Source: Ascarosepion bandense
Taxonomy: Eukaryota > Mollusca > Cephalopoda > Sepiida > Sepiidae
Assembly: GCA_037127315.1 (NCBI GenBank)
Contig: JBBBDQ010001685.1
Coordinates: 170,001-234,000, forward strand
DNA length: 64,000 bases
Reading direction: 5' to 3'
The notes under the pieces are model-generated. The model was not told where the DNA came from. It searched no databases and was given only the letters and a program-made list of their open reading frames with translations. Numbering within the stretch: position 1 is the first letter of the stretch; each line of letters opens with the position of its first letter. Position numbers and translations under genes: made by a program. Shown here piece by piece: positions 38,981-48,404 of the stretch.

Positions 38981-41060
38981 TGAGGTTTACGACACCCTAG
39001 TTAAAAAAAAAACCTTAACCAAAAGCTATAGGAAAATAGATACTACCAATTTCAGTCTGGTTGATAAAATTAACCACGTTGGCAAATCAGTTATTGACAA
39101 ATTATGCATTAGTGACCGTGTTAGTAAGTTACAAACAAAAGAAGCATATGTTTTATTAAAGGACCGTAAACCAGACTTTAGAGCAAAACCATCCACACGT
39201 GTAATTAATCCTACTAGAACAGAAGTTGGTAAAATCAACAAAACCATTTAGGAAAGGATCAACCGATCTATTAAATGCATCATTGGCCTCATGCAATGGA
39301 TTAGCACCGCGGATGTCATCAACTGGTTTAAGACCATCCAGAATAAAGGAAATTGTACCTTTATATAATTTGACATGATTGACTACTATCCCTTCATTTC
39401 TAAGGACCTCTTCACTATGGCTTTGGAATGCGCACAGAAGTATTCAATTATTTCTACAGGCGAGATGGATATTAGACTAAAATCTAGAAGTTCTTTTATG
39501 GTATGTAATGAAGAACAAGGGACTAAAAAGACCTCCGAATGATATTTTGATATTGCAAAGGTTTCCTTGGATTCGGCTGAAGCCTTTGATCTTGGGGGAT
39601 TATTTATTCTTTACAACTTAACCGCTTACAGGGCTGTGGATACCGGTAGTATAGGTCTCTATAGAGATGATGGTTTACTGATTGTTAAAAATTCTAGTAG
39701 AATTAAGGTTGATCGTATTAGGAAGATAATACATAGGGAATTAAAAGGTTTAGGCCTTAGGTTAGAAATAACCACCAACATTAAGCAGGTAGACTTTTTA
39801 GATGTTACTCTGGACCTTACTAATAATTCTTTCCAACCTTATATGAAGGTTAACTCCAACCCAATTTACATAATTCCTTATTCTAACCATCCCTCATCAG
39901 TGATTAAACATATTCCATCTCCTATTGAATCTAGACTCAGCAATAACTCATCTAGCAAAGTAATTTTTTATCAGCATAGCAAATTTTATAATTCTGTCAT
40001 TGAAAACAGCGGTTATAGGGCTTCTTCTTCTTCTTCTTCTATGTGCCTTGTCCCTTCAGGACGTAGGCGATCATGGTTCTCCACGTCTTCCTATCCCTTG
40101 TGGCTCTTAGTATGTTTGCTCCTGTTGCTCCTGGCAACCCCCGTTCCGTCATCCACCTGATCAGACTCTGCAGATATGTTATCCGCTGCCTTCCTCTGTC
40201 TCTCCTTCCTTCTATCTGACCAGTCAGTATCAGGTTCTCCAGGCTCTCCTTCCTCATTGCATGTCCCAGGAACTTCAGTTGTCTCTTCCTGATGCTCAGC
40301 ATCAATTTCCTTTTTGTTGCCATTCTTTCTAACACTTCGTCGTTGCTTGTATGCTCAGTCCACGATATCCGTAGCATCCTTCTGTAGAGCCACATTTCGG
40401 CCGCTTCCAGTTTTTTCCTCATTTTCGATGATATTGTCCAGCATTCACAGCCGTACTGAAGAACTGACATCACGTAGCAGTCTAGCACTCTTTTCTTCGT
40501 TTCTATTGAGATTTTCCTGTGTGTTAGTATTTTGCTTATCTTCTGGAACGCGTCCTTTGCCATGCCAATTCGCCTTCGGATCTCCGTGTCGCACTTTCCA
40601 TCTCCTGTTAGAACACTTCCTAGGTACTACTGATATCAAATTCAGAAAATCTATTGGCAATGATAACAAGAAGAAAAGATTCAGAAATATCATCTGGTTT
40701 ACCCCTCCCTACAATATGATGCTTAAAACTAAATTGGGACAAAAACTCTTGAACCAAATTAGCAAACACTTTCCGGAACTAATTCTCTTAACAAAATATT
40801 CAATAATAATACACACAAGTTAAGCTATAGTTGCACGGCTAATTTAGAAAAATAATTAAAAACCATGATAAAAAGTCCTCAACAGGTATAAAGATAAAAA
40901 ACACGGTAAATTACAATGATCGTACCAAGGACAAAAAAAAATCTAATACCAAAAGATGTAGAAATCCTAAAGAGTGTAGAAATCCTAAAGATTGCTCTTT
41001 GCATAACAATTGTCTAGTTAGCTCCATAGTTTATCTTTGTACTTATTATTATTCATCATG
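38981..41060 (+). pseudogene. Penelope-like element (GIY-YIG type) reverse transcriptase, broken
   Basis: Degenerate frame from 38,981. Blocks in order: SKLQTKEAYVLLKDRKPDFR, RVINPTRTEVGKINK, MQWISTADVINWFKTIQNKG, FDMIDYYPFISKDLF, SIGLYRDDGLLIV (catalytic YRDD box), QVDFLDVTLDLTNNSFQPY, NPIYIIPYSNHPSSVIKHIP. Past the inserted LINE (40,019-40,625) come NIIWFTPPYNMMLKTKLGQK and a cysteine-containing linker (RNPKDCSLHNNCLVSSIVYL) that precedes the GIY-YIG nuclease in relatives. The nuclease itself is lost. Several internal stops (for example KTI* and TSE*) make it inactive. Assignment to Penelope-like elements rests on the linker and the family's overall sequence. Confidence 0.82.
40019..40625 (-). 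mobile_element. RTE-like LINE 3' fragment inserted in the Penelope-like element
   Basis: Minus-strand frame of 174 codons: FQKISKILTHRKISIETKKR, VLDCYVMSVLQYGCECWTIS, KLEAAEMWLYRRMLRISWTE, RKRQLKFLGHAMRKESLENL, YVLKGQGT, stop, then an (AAG)n tail that starts the left boundary (CTTCTTCTTCTTCTT on plus). It is the youngest-looking RTE copy: the C-terminal third is uninterrupted. Truncated at the 5' side at ~40,625. Confidence 0.92.
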
Positions 41061-41270
41061 GAAAAATTAAAGGGGTGGGATTAATAAGAATGCTTTCTTA
41101 TTAATCCCACCCCTTTAATTTTTCCCTGATGAATACTTTTTTGAACTACCTTCTGTAAAATATCTTTGTTTATTTTGTAAATTGGCTTTTGTAATAAAAG
41201 TTGCTGATGATACGCGTAATTTCTCTTTAGAAATTTCTCTTTAGAAATGGCCATACAACTGATTTGAACA
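41061..41270 (+). mobile_element. Penelope-like 3' terminal region with inverted repeat and hammerhead
   Basis: Begins with a palindrome (GAAAAATTAAAGGGGTGGGA, inverted at 41,101-41,125). It then matches 35,311-35,475 in opposite orientation, including GTAATAAAAGTTGCTGATGA and AATGGCCATACAACTGATTT. Fits a terminal repeat of the Penelope-like element on its left. Confidence 0.7.
41184..41266 (+). ncRNA. Penelope-type hammerhead ribozyme candidate
   Basis: Stem I AGTTG with CAACT; CTGATGA; an enlarged stem II region containing a duplicated TTTCTCTTTAGAAA; GAAA; a very short stem III T-GGCC-A; cleavage triplet ATA. Tiny stem III and ATA/GTA triplets are typical of hammerheads in Penelope-like elements. 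Stem II is not a clean helix here. Confidence 0.55.
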
Positions 41271-41439
41271 TCTGAATTTATTTTATTTTATAATTGGCTC
41301 GTTAATTTGAATATAAATTGCATTGAGCCATCCATCTTGATCAGTTTTAATATTAATGTAATTAACATTAATTAGGATCGAGTTTTTGGGATTTACGTAC
41401 CTGCTTTTCCTTTTGGATTAAAGTTATATATATATATAC

Positions 41440-41735
41440 GCACTCACACCCTGACTGAGCACTCTGGAAGAATGACAGACTTTGAAAAATAGTAGCTAGC
41501 CTGGCATGTACGCATCGCTCATTCACTAATGAATTAAAGCACTCTGGCTATTGGGCGTGTATAATGATAATATACACGCTAAAATGTCTGCTTTCTTCTA
41601 CCGAGCGCCCATGGCCTTGAGGTAGAATCGCCGACTGACGCCACTTCGGTCGGGTTTCAATCCTGGGTTAAATGCAATCGGAATTTAACCGTACTGATGA
41701 GCTGTGATACAGCGAAATAGATCTGTCTGCGGATG

Positions 41736-41738
<3 letters not shown>
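41440..41738 (+). mobile_element. Retrozyme-like element, single unit
   Basis: One near-complete unit from CGCACTCACACCCTGACTGA through GTGTATAATGATAATATACA, the tRNA-like part (CCTTGAGGTAGAATCGCC, GTCGGGTTTCAATCCTGGGT) to the hammerhead. (TA)n on both sides at the place where one unit joins the next in the dimer. Confidence 0.85.
41689..41732 (+). ncRNA. Hammerhead ribozyme, intact core
   Basis: As in the dimer, with GAAAT for GAAAC, which turns one C-G pair of stem III into a U-G pair. Cleavage triplet GTC kept. Confidence 0.85.

Positions 41739-41778
<40 letters not shown>
41738..41778. repeat. (TA)n microsatellite
   Basis: About 20 TA units. Confidence 0.96.
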
Positions 41779-41780
<2 letters not shown>

Positions 41781-42692
41781 TTATCTATGCACGTTTATAT
41801 ATGCGCGTATGCTTCTGTATGAATATTCCTTCGTTTATTTGCGTATGTTTATGCCAGAATTTTGCATAAGTATTTTCATGTGTGTGGTTATATTTTTTTT
41901 ATTTCATATATGATAATCTGTGGAGTTTTTAATCGTGTACGTTTTTGTTTTTAGCTTGTGTATTTGCGTGAGCATATATCTAATTACCTTCATGTGTGCA
42001 TGCACTGAAATATGAATTTGTTTGCCCTGACCTCATTCATTCAATGCTATTGTCATTTTACGAATTAGCTCTTACATGTATCCAAGATTGTAGCCGCTAC
42101 TGTCTATTTTCCAACGCATATCGACTTAAACTTAACAGACAAATTCACAAGTCGATAAAAACAAAATTATGAAATTTGTGTATGGATATACGTGGGCGTA
42201 TTTTAATCTGTATACGTGTCTGTTTGCCATTATATGTGTGTATGCCTGTCTATTTGTTCATGTGTGGATGTTTGTCGTTTTATATGTGTGCGTTCATGTC
42301 TTTTCCTTGTTTAATACAAGAATAACTTGTTAAATGTAATAATTTCTGTTAAACTTAGAATTTAATATTCGCAATAAAAATAAAGTGAATTTAATAGTAG
42401 ATTAATAATGCTGATCTCAATTTAATCAAATATTAATATTAATGTTCCCAAAATTGTTTTTTTGAGTCTGCTTCCATATTCTTCAAATCAGAAGTTACTT
42501 TATTCTGATTGGCCCACACTGTCTATGCAACAATGCCTCCCTGATTAAGAGGTTTTGGATTATTTTTATCCCTTTAAAATCCTTCAATTTGAAATAAACC
42601 TCATCAATTGATAAGACACAAGTAGTGTCCAAACAAAATAGCTAAATAGCTACTTTTATAGTAATATTATAACATATTCATCTTATAATTTC

Positions 42693-42695
<3 letters not shown>
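41779..42695. other. No recognisable feature
   Basis: About 900 bp, AT-rich with many TGTGTATG-type words in its first half. No frames or repeat relations noticed. Confidence 0.5.
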
Positions 42696-42697
<2 letters not shown>

Positions 42698-42737
<40 letters not shown>

Positions 42738-42807
42738 GTATACAATTTCTGAATAAATATCACACACACACAAACACGCACACATACACACACACACACA
42801 CACACGT

Positions 42808-42838
<31 letters not shown>
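42698..42838. repeat. (TA)n and (CA)n compound microsatellite
   Basis: TA run at 42,698-42,731, a short duplicated ATTTCTGAATA spacer, then CA-rich run and TA run to 42,847. Confidence 0.95.
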
Positions 42839-42847
<9 letters not shown>

Positions 42848-43085
42848 CCAAATGAATGAGAACGTAGAAAATAATTACAGCGTTCAAAACGTTAATTTAA
42901 AACAGTGCTCGATATAAAAACAGGGCAATAAATATTTATTATTATTTATTACATCAGAACATGTGCCAAGTACAAACTACTACAAAATTGTACATTTTGT
43001 TTCGACATTGAAATAACAATGTCTAATCAGTTAACAATGATGGTAAAATTATTTTGTAGTTTGTACATATTCTAATGTAATTATA
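42848..43085. mobile_element. Penelope 5'-region repeat, copy 3, with foldback end
   Basis: Left part CCAAATGAATGAGAACGTAG, CGTTCAAAACGTTAATTTAA, GTGCTCGATATA as in the other two copies. The right part is an inverted pair (ATTACATCAGAACATGTGCC, GTACAAACTACTACAAAA versus, inverted at 43,045-43,085, AATTACATTAGAATATGTAC, AAACTACAAAAT). Confidence 0.6.
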
Positions 43086-43090
43086 TATAT

Positions 43091-43260
43091 CAGAAAAATT
43101 AAGGCAGACACGTTATTTCATTGTGAATCGGTGTATGGGCCTATTTCAGGCGAACCATCATCAGCTACCGTCCTTATTTTATAAAGGATTTTACACGATT
43201 CATGTGAATACTATACTTCCGATTCGCCATGAAATAACGTGTCTGCCTTAATTTTTCTTA
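43091..43260. mobile_element. Foldback element with ~40-bp arms and a hammerhead
   Basis: Arms AAAAATTAAGGCAGACACGT-TATTTCAT at 43,095 and inverted at 43,225-43,257, with the GAATCGG/CCGATTC extension. The interior holds a hammerhead-like motif on the minus strand. No coding. Confidence 0.75.
43129..43170 (-). ncRNA. Penelope-type hammerhead ribozyme candidate
   Basis: Minus strand: stem I CGGT(A)G with CACCG; CTGATGA; stem II GG-TTCG-CC; GAAA; short stem III T-AGGCCC-A; cleavage triplet ATA. The GAAAT-GGCC-ATACA layout matches the 41.2 kb motif. Conserved core bases are all present. Confidence 0.65.
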
Positions 43261-43373
43261 TATTTGTTCTATATGTATTTATATACATATATGTTTAGAG
43301 CTCTCTTATAGAGTTATCCTACCACTGTATGTACAGGATACTCCTTTGGGTTTTTCTATACCCACACTGCATG

Positions 43374-43378
<5 letters not shown>

Positions 43379-43427
<49 letters not shown>
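43379..43427. repeat. (TA)n microsatellite
   Basis: About 24 TA units. Confidence 0.97.
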
Positions 43428-43429
<2 letters not shown>

Positions 43430-43430
<1 letters not shown>

Positions 43431-43862
43431 TCCATCAAGTCTCTTTAAAAATTAAAAATATATTACAAAAGTAATTGATGGAAATCAGTTTTTTTCTATA
43501 TATTTTGGAATTATAAATGTCTTTATTCATATTGCATTTGTGTATTTCAGGTATCTTGTTAGTGAAAGAGTTATGATTAAATGAACCCCCTAAAGAATGA
43601 CGACTTCTCAAGAAAAGTTATAATGTGTATCATGGTTTATTGAAACAAAATCGGATTTGCAGACTCAGCGAAATGACAGAACTAAGCATGGAAGAGATCG
43701 ACTGTCACGTCCTTCAATTTGTGCATGGTACAACAAATTGATGGAGACAGAGACTTTGTTTATATAGAAACGAGTGGCCGACCAAGAACATTTGAGGAAA
43801 ATATCGATCAAGTACCGTTTTGATGTGCTTCGTGCAAATGTGGGGCCAATATAAAGGTGAAT
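43430..43862 (+). pseudogene. Transposase N-terminal relic (helix-turn-helix, DUF4817-like)
   Basis: From about 43,597: TTSQEKL, then WFIETKSDLQTQRNDRTKHG, RDRLSRPSICAWYNKLMETE and a worn GRPRT-type linker (KRVADQEHLRKISI). This is the 'WF-x-ETKS-x-x-x-QR-x-FRTKYGRDPPSRP-x-I-x-x-WYKKFMETG' domain at the start of many Tc1/mariner-like transposases. An internal stop follows MSVSW-type start and another follows TLFI. No catalytic domain is left. Inactive. Confidence 0.72.
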
Positions 43863-43959
43863 AAAATTAGTAAAAACAAACTTCAATATCTTTTTCGACA
43901 TCTATATATTTATTAATGTGCAAACTACCAAATACTACAATATATATATATATTTTATT

Positions 43960-44248
43960 GCCATCCGCAGACAGATCTGTTTCGCTGTATCACAGCTCAG
44001 CAGTACGGTTAGAGTCCGATTGCTACACAACCCAGGCTCGAAACCCGACCGATTTGGCGTCAGTCGGCGACTCTACCCCGGGGCCACAGAAAAAGCAGTT
44101 TTTTTAGCGAATATCATATTACGCACCCAATAGCTAGAGTGCTCAAATTTCATTTTTACTGAAATGAGCGATGCGTACACGCTAGAGTGGCTAATGTTTT
44201 TCAAAGTCTACCTTTCTTCTAGAGTGCTCAATCAGGGTGTGAGAGCGT
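43960..44248 (-). mobile_element. Retrozyme-like element, single unit, degenerate
   Basis: Minus strand: CGCTCTCACACCCTGATTGA at the 5' side, a mutated tRNA-like part (GGTAGAGTCGCCGACTGACG, GGGTTTCGAGCCTGGG) and a mutated hammerhead. The middle has several changes. (TA)n on the 3' side. Confidence 0.82.
43965..44008 (-). ncRNA. Hammerhead ribozyme motif, core mutated
   Basis: As the other copies except that the core is CTGCTGA, not CTGATGA. That changes an invariant A, so no cutting is expected. Stems and GTC triplet are intact. Confidence 0.8.
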
Positions 44249-44251
44249 AGA

Positions 44252-44515
44252 AACAGACAGAAAATCTAAGCAAGAGCCAACAAAACTACCAAGGTTTCAC
44301 CCTACGGTTCGTCAGAGTAGATTTTTCTGTCTTCCTTGCTCTACTTTCGTACTGAGCGCTTTAGTGTTCGGGTTTTCGTCTTGAGTTTTTTTCTTTCTTA
44401 CGTGTATTTCACTTTTGCTTCATGTACTTCGTTTCTTTCTTTTTTAAATTCCCCTTCTTTGCCCTCCGAGTTCGTTCTCGGTGGGTTGTACAAGACGAGC
44501 AGAACCTGCTTCATC

Positions 44516-44520
<5 letters not shown>
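44252..44520 (+). mobile_element. Dispersed ~265-bp element, copy 2
   Basis: Inverse orientation of 8,755-9,018: CAGAAAATCTAAGCAAGAGC, GTTTCACCCTACGGTTCGTC, TTTTCTGTCTTCCTTGCTCT and CCCTCCGAGTTCGTTCTCGG. It ends at a (TA)n run (44,518-44,562). Confidence 0.7.

Positions 44521-44562
<42 letters not shown>
44518..44562. repeat. (TA)n microsatellite
   Basis: About 22 TA units. Confidence 0.97.
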
Positions 44563-44563
<1 letters not shown>

Positions 44564-44844
44564 GTGCTTTTATAAAAAAAGGTATTATGTGTTGGTTTCG
44601 TAACATTTATAGAATACGCTGCGCTAGAGTTAATTTCGCCCAACACTGCAAAACCAAAACAACAACCTGAAACCTCGAATCAAATCGCCTCGTCAGATCG
44701 AAATTTTCATACGGGTGCCATGTATGGCAACAAACTCGTCCAGAAATATCTAAACTGTATTGTGTTTACAACTACTTTCTCAGATCAATGGATAAAAATG
44801 GCTTTTGAGCGAGTGAAGCTTATGGCTTGTGGTCGAGATCATTT
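44563..44844. other. No recognisable feature
   Basis: Unique-looking sequence. Confidence 0.4.
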
Positions 44845-45090
44845 TTCTTCTGGCGCTACAGAATCCCAAAGAACTGTAACAAATAACAGAAAACTCATCA
44901 CTTGAAGACTCTCAACAGCAGTAGCAACTACATTAGACATCATATCTAAGTGGAAGAGAAAATAATGACAATCGAGATGCTCCCGTTCCATACTACTAAA
45001 AATGGTTAGGAAGGCAGGCATCATCAAGACTGGAAAGATCATTAACAGTGAATGGACTTGAAAAGCCTATTTTCCTGGAAAATTGTTTTA
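44845..45090 (+). repeat. Dispersed repeat of unknown class, copy 2
   Basis: ACTCATCACTTGAAGACTCT and AAGCCTATTTTCCTGGAAAA match 34,260-34,505. Minus-strand reading conserves VESLQVMSFLLFVTVL versus VESPQVMWFLLFGTVL, but the family is not recognised. Confidence 0.5.
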
Positions 45091-45186
45091 ATTGAATGAT
45101 TTTATCAGTTTCCAACTACAGTAACACTGACTGCTTGATCAATGAAAATCGAATGTTTCCTTATAAGGAAACGGCTAATATTATTA

Positions 45187-45499
45187 TTCAGTCTGTTAAG
45201 TGCCATACGTGATACACTCTAGGGCGATCATGACTCGAAAGAGACATGACTGACTTGGTAGTTTTCCCGCAGTAGGTTGCCATTACTTTCTTCGGTAGAC
45301 TGATTGCCAACCCAAACTAGAGAACCTAATCTGTCCTACTACTTAACCCATATCTGGAGGGAGAAGTGTCGGAGTAATACCTTTCCCAAGGTTATTTGCG
45401 TGGAAGTGAATGCAACAAATTCAACTGTAATTCGAACTCGGCTCTCCGACTTCTCGTTCCGAAACCGAGCCGATATTCACTGCTCTACAACGGACATCC
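45187..45499 (-). mobile_element. tRNA-derived SINE, near full length
   Basis: Landmarks from CAGTCTGTTAAGTGCCATAC (3' end) to GCCGATATTCACTGCTCTAC and ACATCC (5' end). The head has a short duplication (CGTTCCGAAACCGAGCCG) and the middle a ~10-base deletion. Confidence 0.9.
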
Positions 45500-45627
45500 A
45501 ATATTACAATTACCATTTCCGTTAGAGAAATTCTACAGTTTGAACGCAGTCTGATGGCCAAGGAGCGAAGAAAGACACAACTTGGGTTTGCACTGGTCGT
45601 AGTATTTGTTCTTGCTAAAATAAAATA

Positions 45628-46117
45628 AATTTGGTTGGTTGTTTTGTTTTTATGGCATATCAACCTCGGCGGGTCATTTATTGCCAACTAAATTTTATTT
45701 ATTTATTGCTGGTAATACCTTTTTCTTTTAACTATTTATTGTTGTTTTTATATAAGTTTTTCTGTCTGGTTATACTTTTTTCTTTTCGAGTATCAAGATT
45801 CATTGGGATTTGTTTTTTAAGATTTGTTTTTAGGTCCTTAAGTCCTACCCTTTTATTTAACCCAGAACTGGAGGGAAGGGACGGATTAATACCTTTCCCA
45901 AGGGTACCAGTGCTTAAGTGAATGCAGGGTATTCAACTGGAATTCGAACTCGGTTCGCCGATATCCACTGCACCATAACTCACATCCGTCACTAAACGCT
46001 TACAGCACCTGGTATTCCCAAGCGGTCACCCATCTAAGTAATGACCAGGCTCAACGTTGCTTAACTTCAGTGAGCGAGCGAGAACCGGTGTATTCAACGT
46101 GATATGGCCGTAAGCCT
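45628..46117 (-). mobile_element. 5S rRNA-tRNA composite SINE, copy 2, full length
   Basis: Minus strand, 490 bp: complete 5S head (46,117-45,999), GTTTAGTGACGGATGTGAGT linker, the tRNA-like unit (GGTGCAGTGGATATCGGCGA with part of the anticodon side deleted, GTTCGAATTCCAGTTGAATA) and body to TTCTGGGTTAAATAAAAGG. The private tail follows (AATCTTGATACTCGAAAAG, AACAACAATAAATAG, AATAAATAAATAAAATTTAG, CCCGCCGAGGTTGATATGCC). Fusion of a Pol III type 1 promoter (5S) and a type 2 promoter (tRNA) in one SINE is known only in a few vertebrate families as far as I recall. Confidence 0.9.
45999..46117 (-). pseudogene. 5S rRNA-derived SINE head, full length (119 nt)
   Basis: Minus strand: CTTACGGCCATATCACGTTG (AA) TACACCGGTTCTCG, GAAGTTAAGCAACGTTGAGC, TAGATGGGTGACCGCTTGGG, ATACCAGGTGCTGTAAGC. 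It is close to animal 5S over its whole length, with an extra GCTCGCT-type change near nucleotide 30. It is embedded in a SINE, so it is not a genuine 5S gene. Confidence 0.92.
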
Positions 46118-46357
46118 AGAAGAAGTTGGTTTCCAAGTGCGTGAAAAAACCCGGCAGAGAATTTTCGACACTTTAGCTTTCTTTCAGCATCCAACTAGGA
46201 GAAGGAAACTCTAATGTAAAACCTACGAACACAGTGTTTATTGATTTATTTATTTATTTGTTACAAATCTGGGTAAACGTATTCATTTCAAAATGTTTAG
46301 GTACAGTCTTGTTTCTTATATTACGATGATCATACTTAACAGCGACGTGGCATACAT

Positions 46358-46358
<1 letters not shown>
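46118..46358. other. No recognisable feature
   Basis: Contains a short (TTTA)n at 46,240-46,260. Confidence 0.4.

Positions 46359-46360
<2 letters not shown>

Positions 46361-46407
<47 letters not shown>
46361..46407. repeat. (TA)n microsatellite
   Basis: About 23 TA units. Confidence 0.97.
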
Positions 46408-46409
<2 letters not shown>

Positions 46410-46674
46410 TGTGTTTGTGTTTGTGCAGACCAACTTGTGCTTAGATATATCGTATTACTAGATATAAATAATTCTCTACACAAATGCATCGTGCAACCCT
46501 ACAGAGGCGCATTGATTTGATTATTTGTTTAAGATCCAATCTGAGACGATGGTTAGAATTTCAAGTAACAAATATATATTTTGTCCTAACTTATACCAAT
46601 CTTAGACCAAACTCAAGTCTGTTTATATCTATGTACACACAAATTTATAAAAAATAAATTGACACACAACCATA

Positions 46675-46678
<4 letters not shown>
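46408..46678. other. No recognisable feature
   Basis: AT-rich spacer between two TA runs. Confidence 0.4.

Positions 46679-46718
<40 letters not shown>
46679..46718. repeat. (TA)n microsatellite
   Basis: About 20 TA units. Confidence 0.97.
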
Positions 46719-46720
<2 letters not shown>

Positions 46721-47381
46721 AGCGAAAAACTTGTTTTTGAATGTTACGTCGAAAATGACAGATAAGTAAATTTTAATCAATTCTTTTTATTTTCTCTAAA
46801 ATTATTACCTTTTTTCTGTTTGACGTGAGAACTTGAGCGAGCGCTAAAATTGTCTTTACTGTCCATTATCACAAGCACTCTTTGCTACTTCTTCAGCCAT
46901 TTTCAAGAGGTGGGTTTTTAGGTTTTGTTTATTTATTTTCATATTTTCATGTAGTAGCGTCTATTAGAAGCTTTCGCGTAGTTGAAATTCAAATTGGCGA
47001 CTTTCTGTGTTAAAAAAAAATGTCAACACTTCCGCTGCTGAATAATATGAGATTTATACTGGGTGGCTGATGTTTTATCTAAAAGGTCTCTCTCACAGCG
47101 AGGTTTTGTTCTGTTAGATGAACTTCTATCAGTTTCTACGCTTTGGTTCGTTTGGCTTGTTTGAAGACTATTTGTGCTTCCACTTTTAATTCTTCGTTAT
47201 ATAAAAAAAAAGTTACTCACTTTCGCTAAGCTTCTTTAGCGAATCGCAACCAGTTCTCCAGCTCAACAGATTTTCATTTCCCAACTGGATTTTCATTCCC
47301 CAGCTGAAAAGGAAGCCAAACAACAAAGCAGCTAACATAACCAAACTGAGTTTCTCTGCTTTATTTAGAAAATTTTAGAAG

Positions 47382-47431
<50 letters not shown>

Positions 47432-47590
47432 TCACTCTCTTTGCATAATGATAGTTATTCTTATGAAATTTCTTACATCGTTACCGAATTTAACAACAAT
47501 ACATTGCAGCTGTAGTTTAAAGCATAAGATTCCGTTCAAAAATATTCAATTAACATATTTAATTAAAACGGGACTTACGGACACATAACC
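46719..47590. other. ~870-bp region without recognised elements
   Basis: The longest stretch on this side without a repeat relation. A (CT)n run at 47,387-47,441. No frame above 60 codons, no RNA family recognised. Confidence 0.45.
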
Positions 47591-47594
47591 TACT

Positions 47595-47903
47595 GATGCG
47601 CCTTGTGGTACAGTGGATATCGGCTCGGAATAAGAAATCGGGGAGCCGAGTTCAAATTCCAGTTGAATTCATTGCATTCACTTACGGGCAAATACCATTG
47701 GGGAAGGTATTAATCTGTCTCTTCCTTCCAGTTATGGGTTAAATAACAGGACTGATTGGGTTCTATAGCCTTGGTCGGCAACCAATCTACCGAAGAAAGC
47801 AATGGCAACCTACTGCGGGATAATCATCTGCCCAGTCAGTCATGTCTCTTTTGAGACATGATCGCCCAAGCGTGTATCATGTATGGCACTTCTGACTGAA
47901 CCT
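47595..47903 (+). mobile_element. tRNA-derived SINE, near full length
   Basis: GATGCGCCTTGTGGTACAGT (head), GAGTTCAAATTCCAGTTGAA (B box, one change), GGTATTAATCTGTCTCTTCC, GCAATGGCAACCTACTGCGG, the 3' hairpin CATGTCTC-TTTT-GAGACATG and a CACTTCTGACTGAAC tail. Confidence 0.93.
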
Positions 47904-47944
47904 ACGATCACCGATAACCCATAAAGGTTTGAATATTTCTCATA

Positions 47945-48012
47945 ACTTATCTCTTATGTAACCCCTTGCTCTACAATGGCAGTAAAATGCCTTTCTTGGG
48001 GCGACACGATTA
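47945..48012 (+). mobile_element. CR1-like LINE 3' tail fragment
   Basis: CTTATGTAACCCCTTGCTCT, AATGGCAGTAAAATGCCTTT and CTTGGGGCGACACGATTATT. Only the tail is present, as expected of a severely 5'-truncated LINE insertion. Confidence 0.75.
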
Positions 48013-48039
48013 TTAAAAGAAAAAAAATTAGGACAAAAT

Positions 48040-48365
48040 TAGGATTATGAATAACTTCTCGTTGGTTTTGCAAGAAAAGTAATGTTTAATGTCCATCGAT
48101 AGCCACTTTTTTCCAATTTTTCTTTGCAGCCTTTGAATTACACATCGGACAAACGACACGTCTTATGACGCTAACACAAGATGTAACGGCTGCTCAGCCA
48201 GGTCATGTGCCATCGATCGGACCAAGTGATAATCGTACAGGGCAATGTCTGGTGAATATGGTGGGTGGGGCAAGAAATCTAATTTAAGCGTTTCTAAGTA
48301 GGTTTTCACTCGTTTTGCAATATGTAGCTTAGCATTGTCATGTTGCAAAATCACTTTGTCGTGTC

Positions 48366-48404
<39 letters not shown>

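Noticed and set aside
45999..46117. Genuine 5S rRNA gene
   Set aside because: No T-run terminator follows; it continues into a tRNA-type SINE in the same order as in a second copy.
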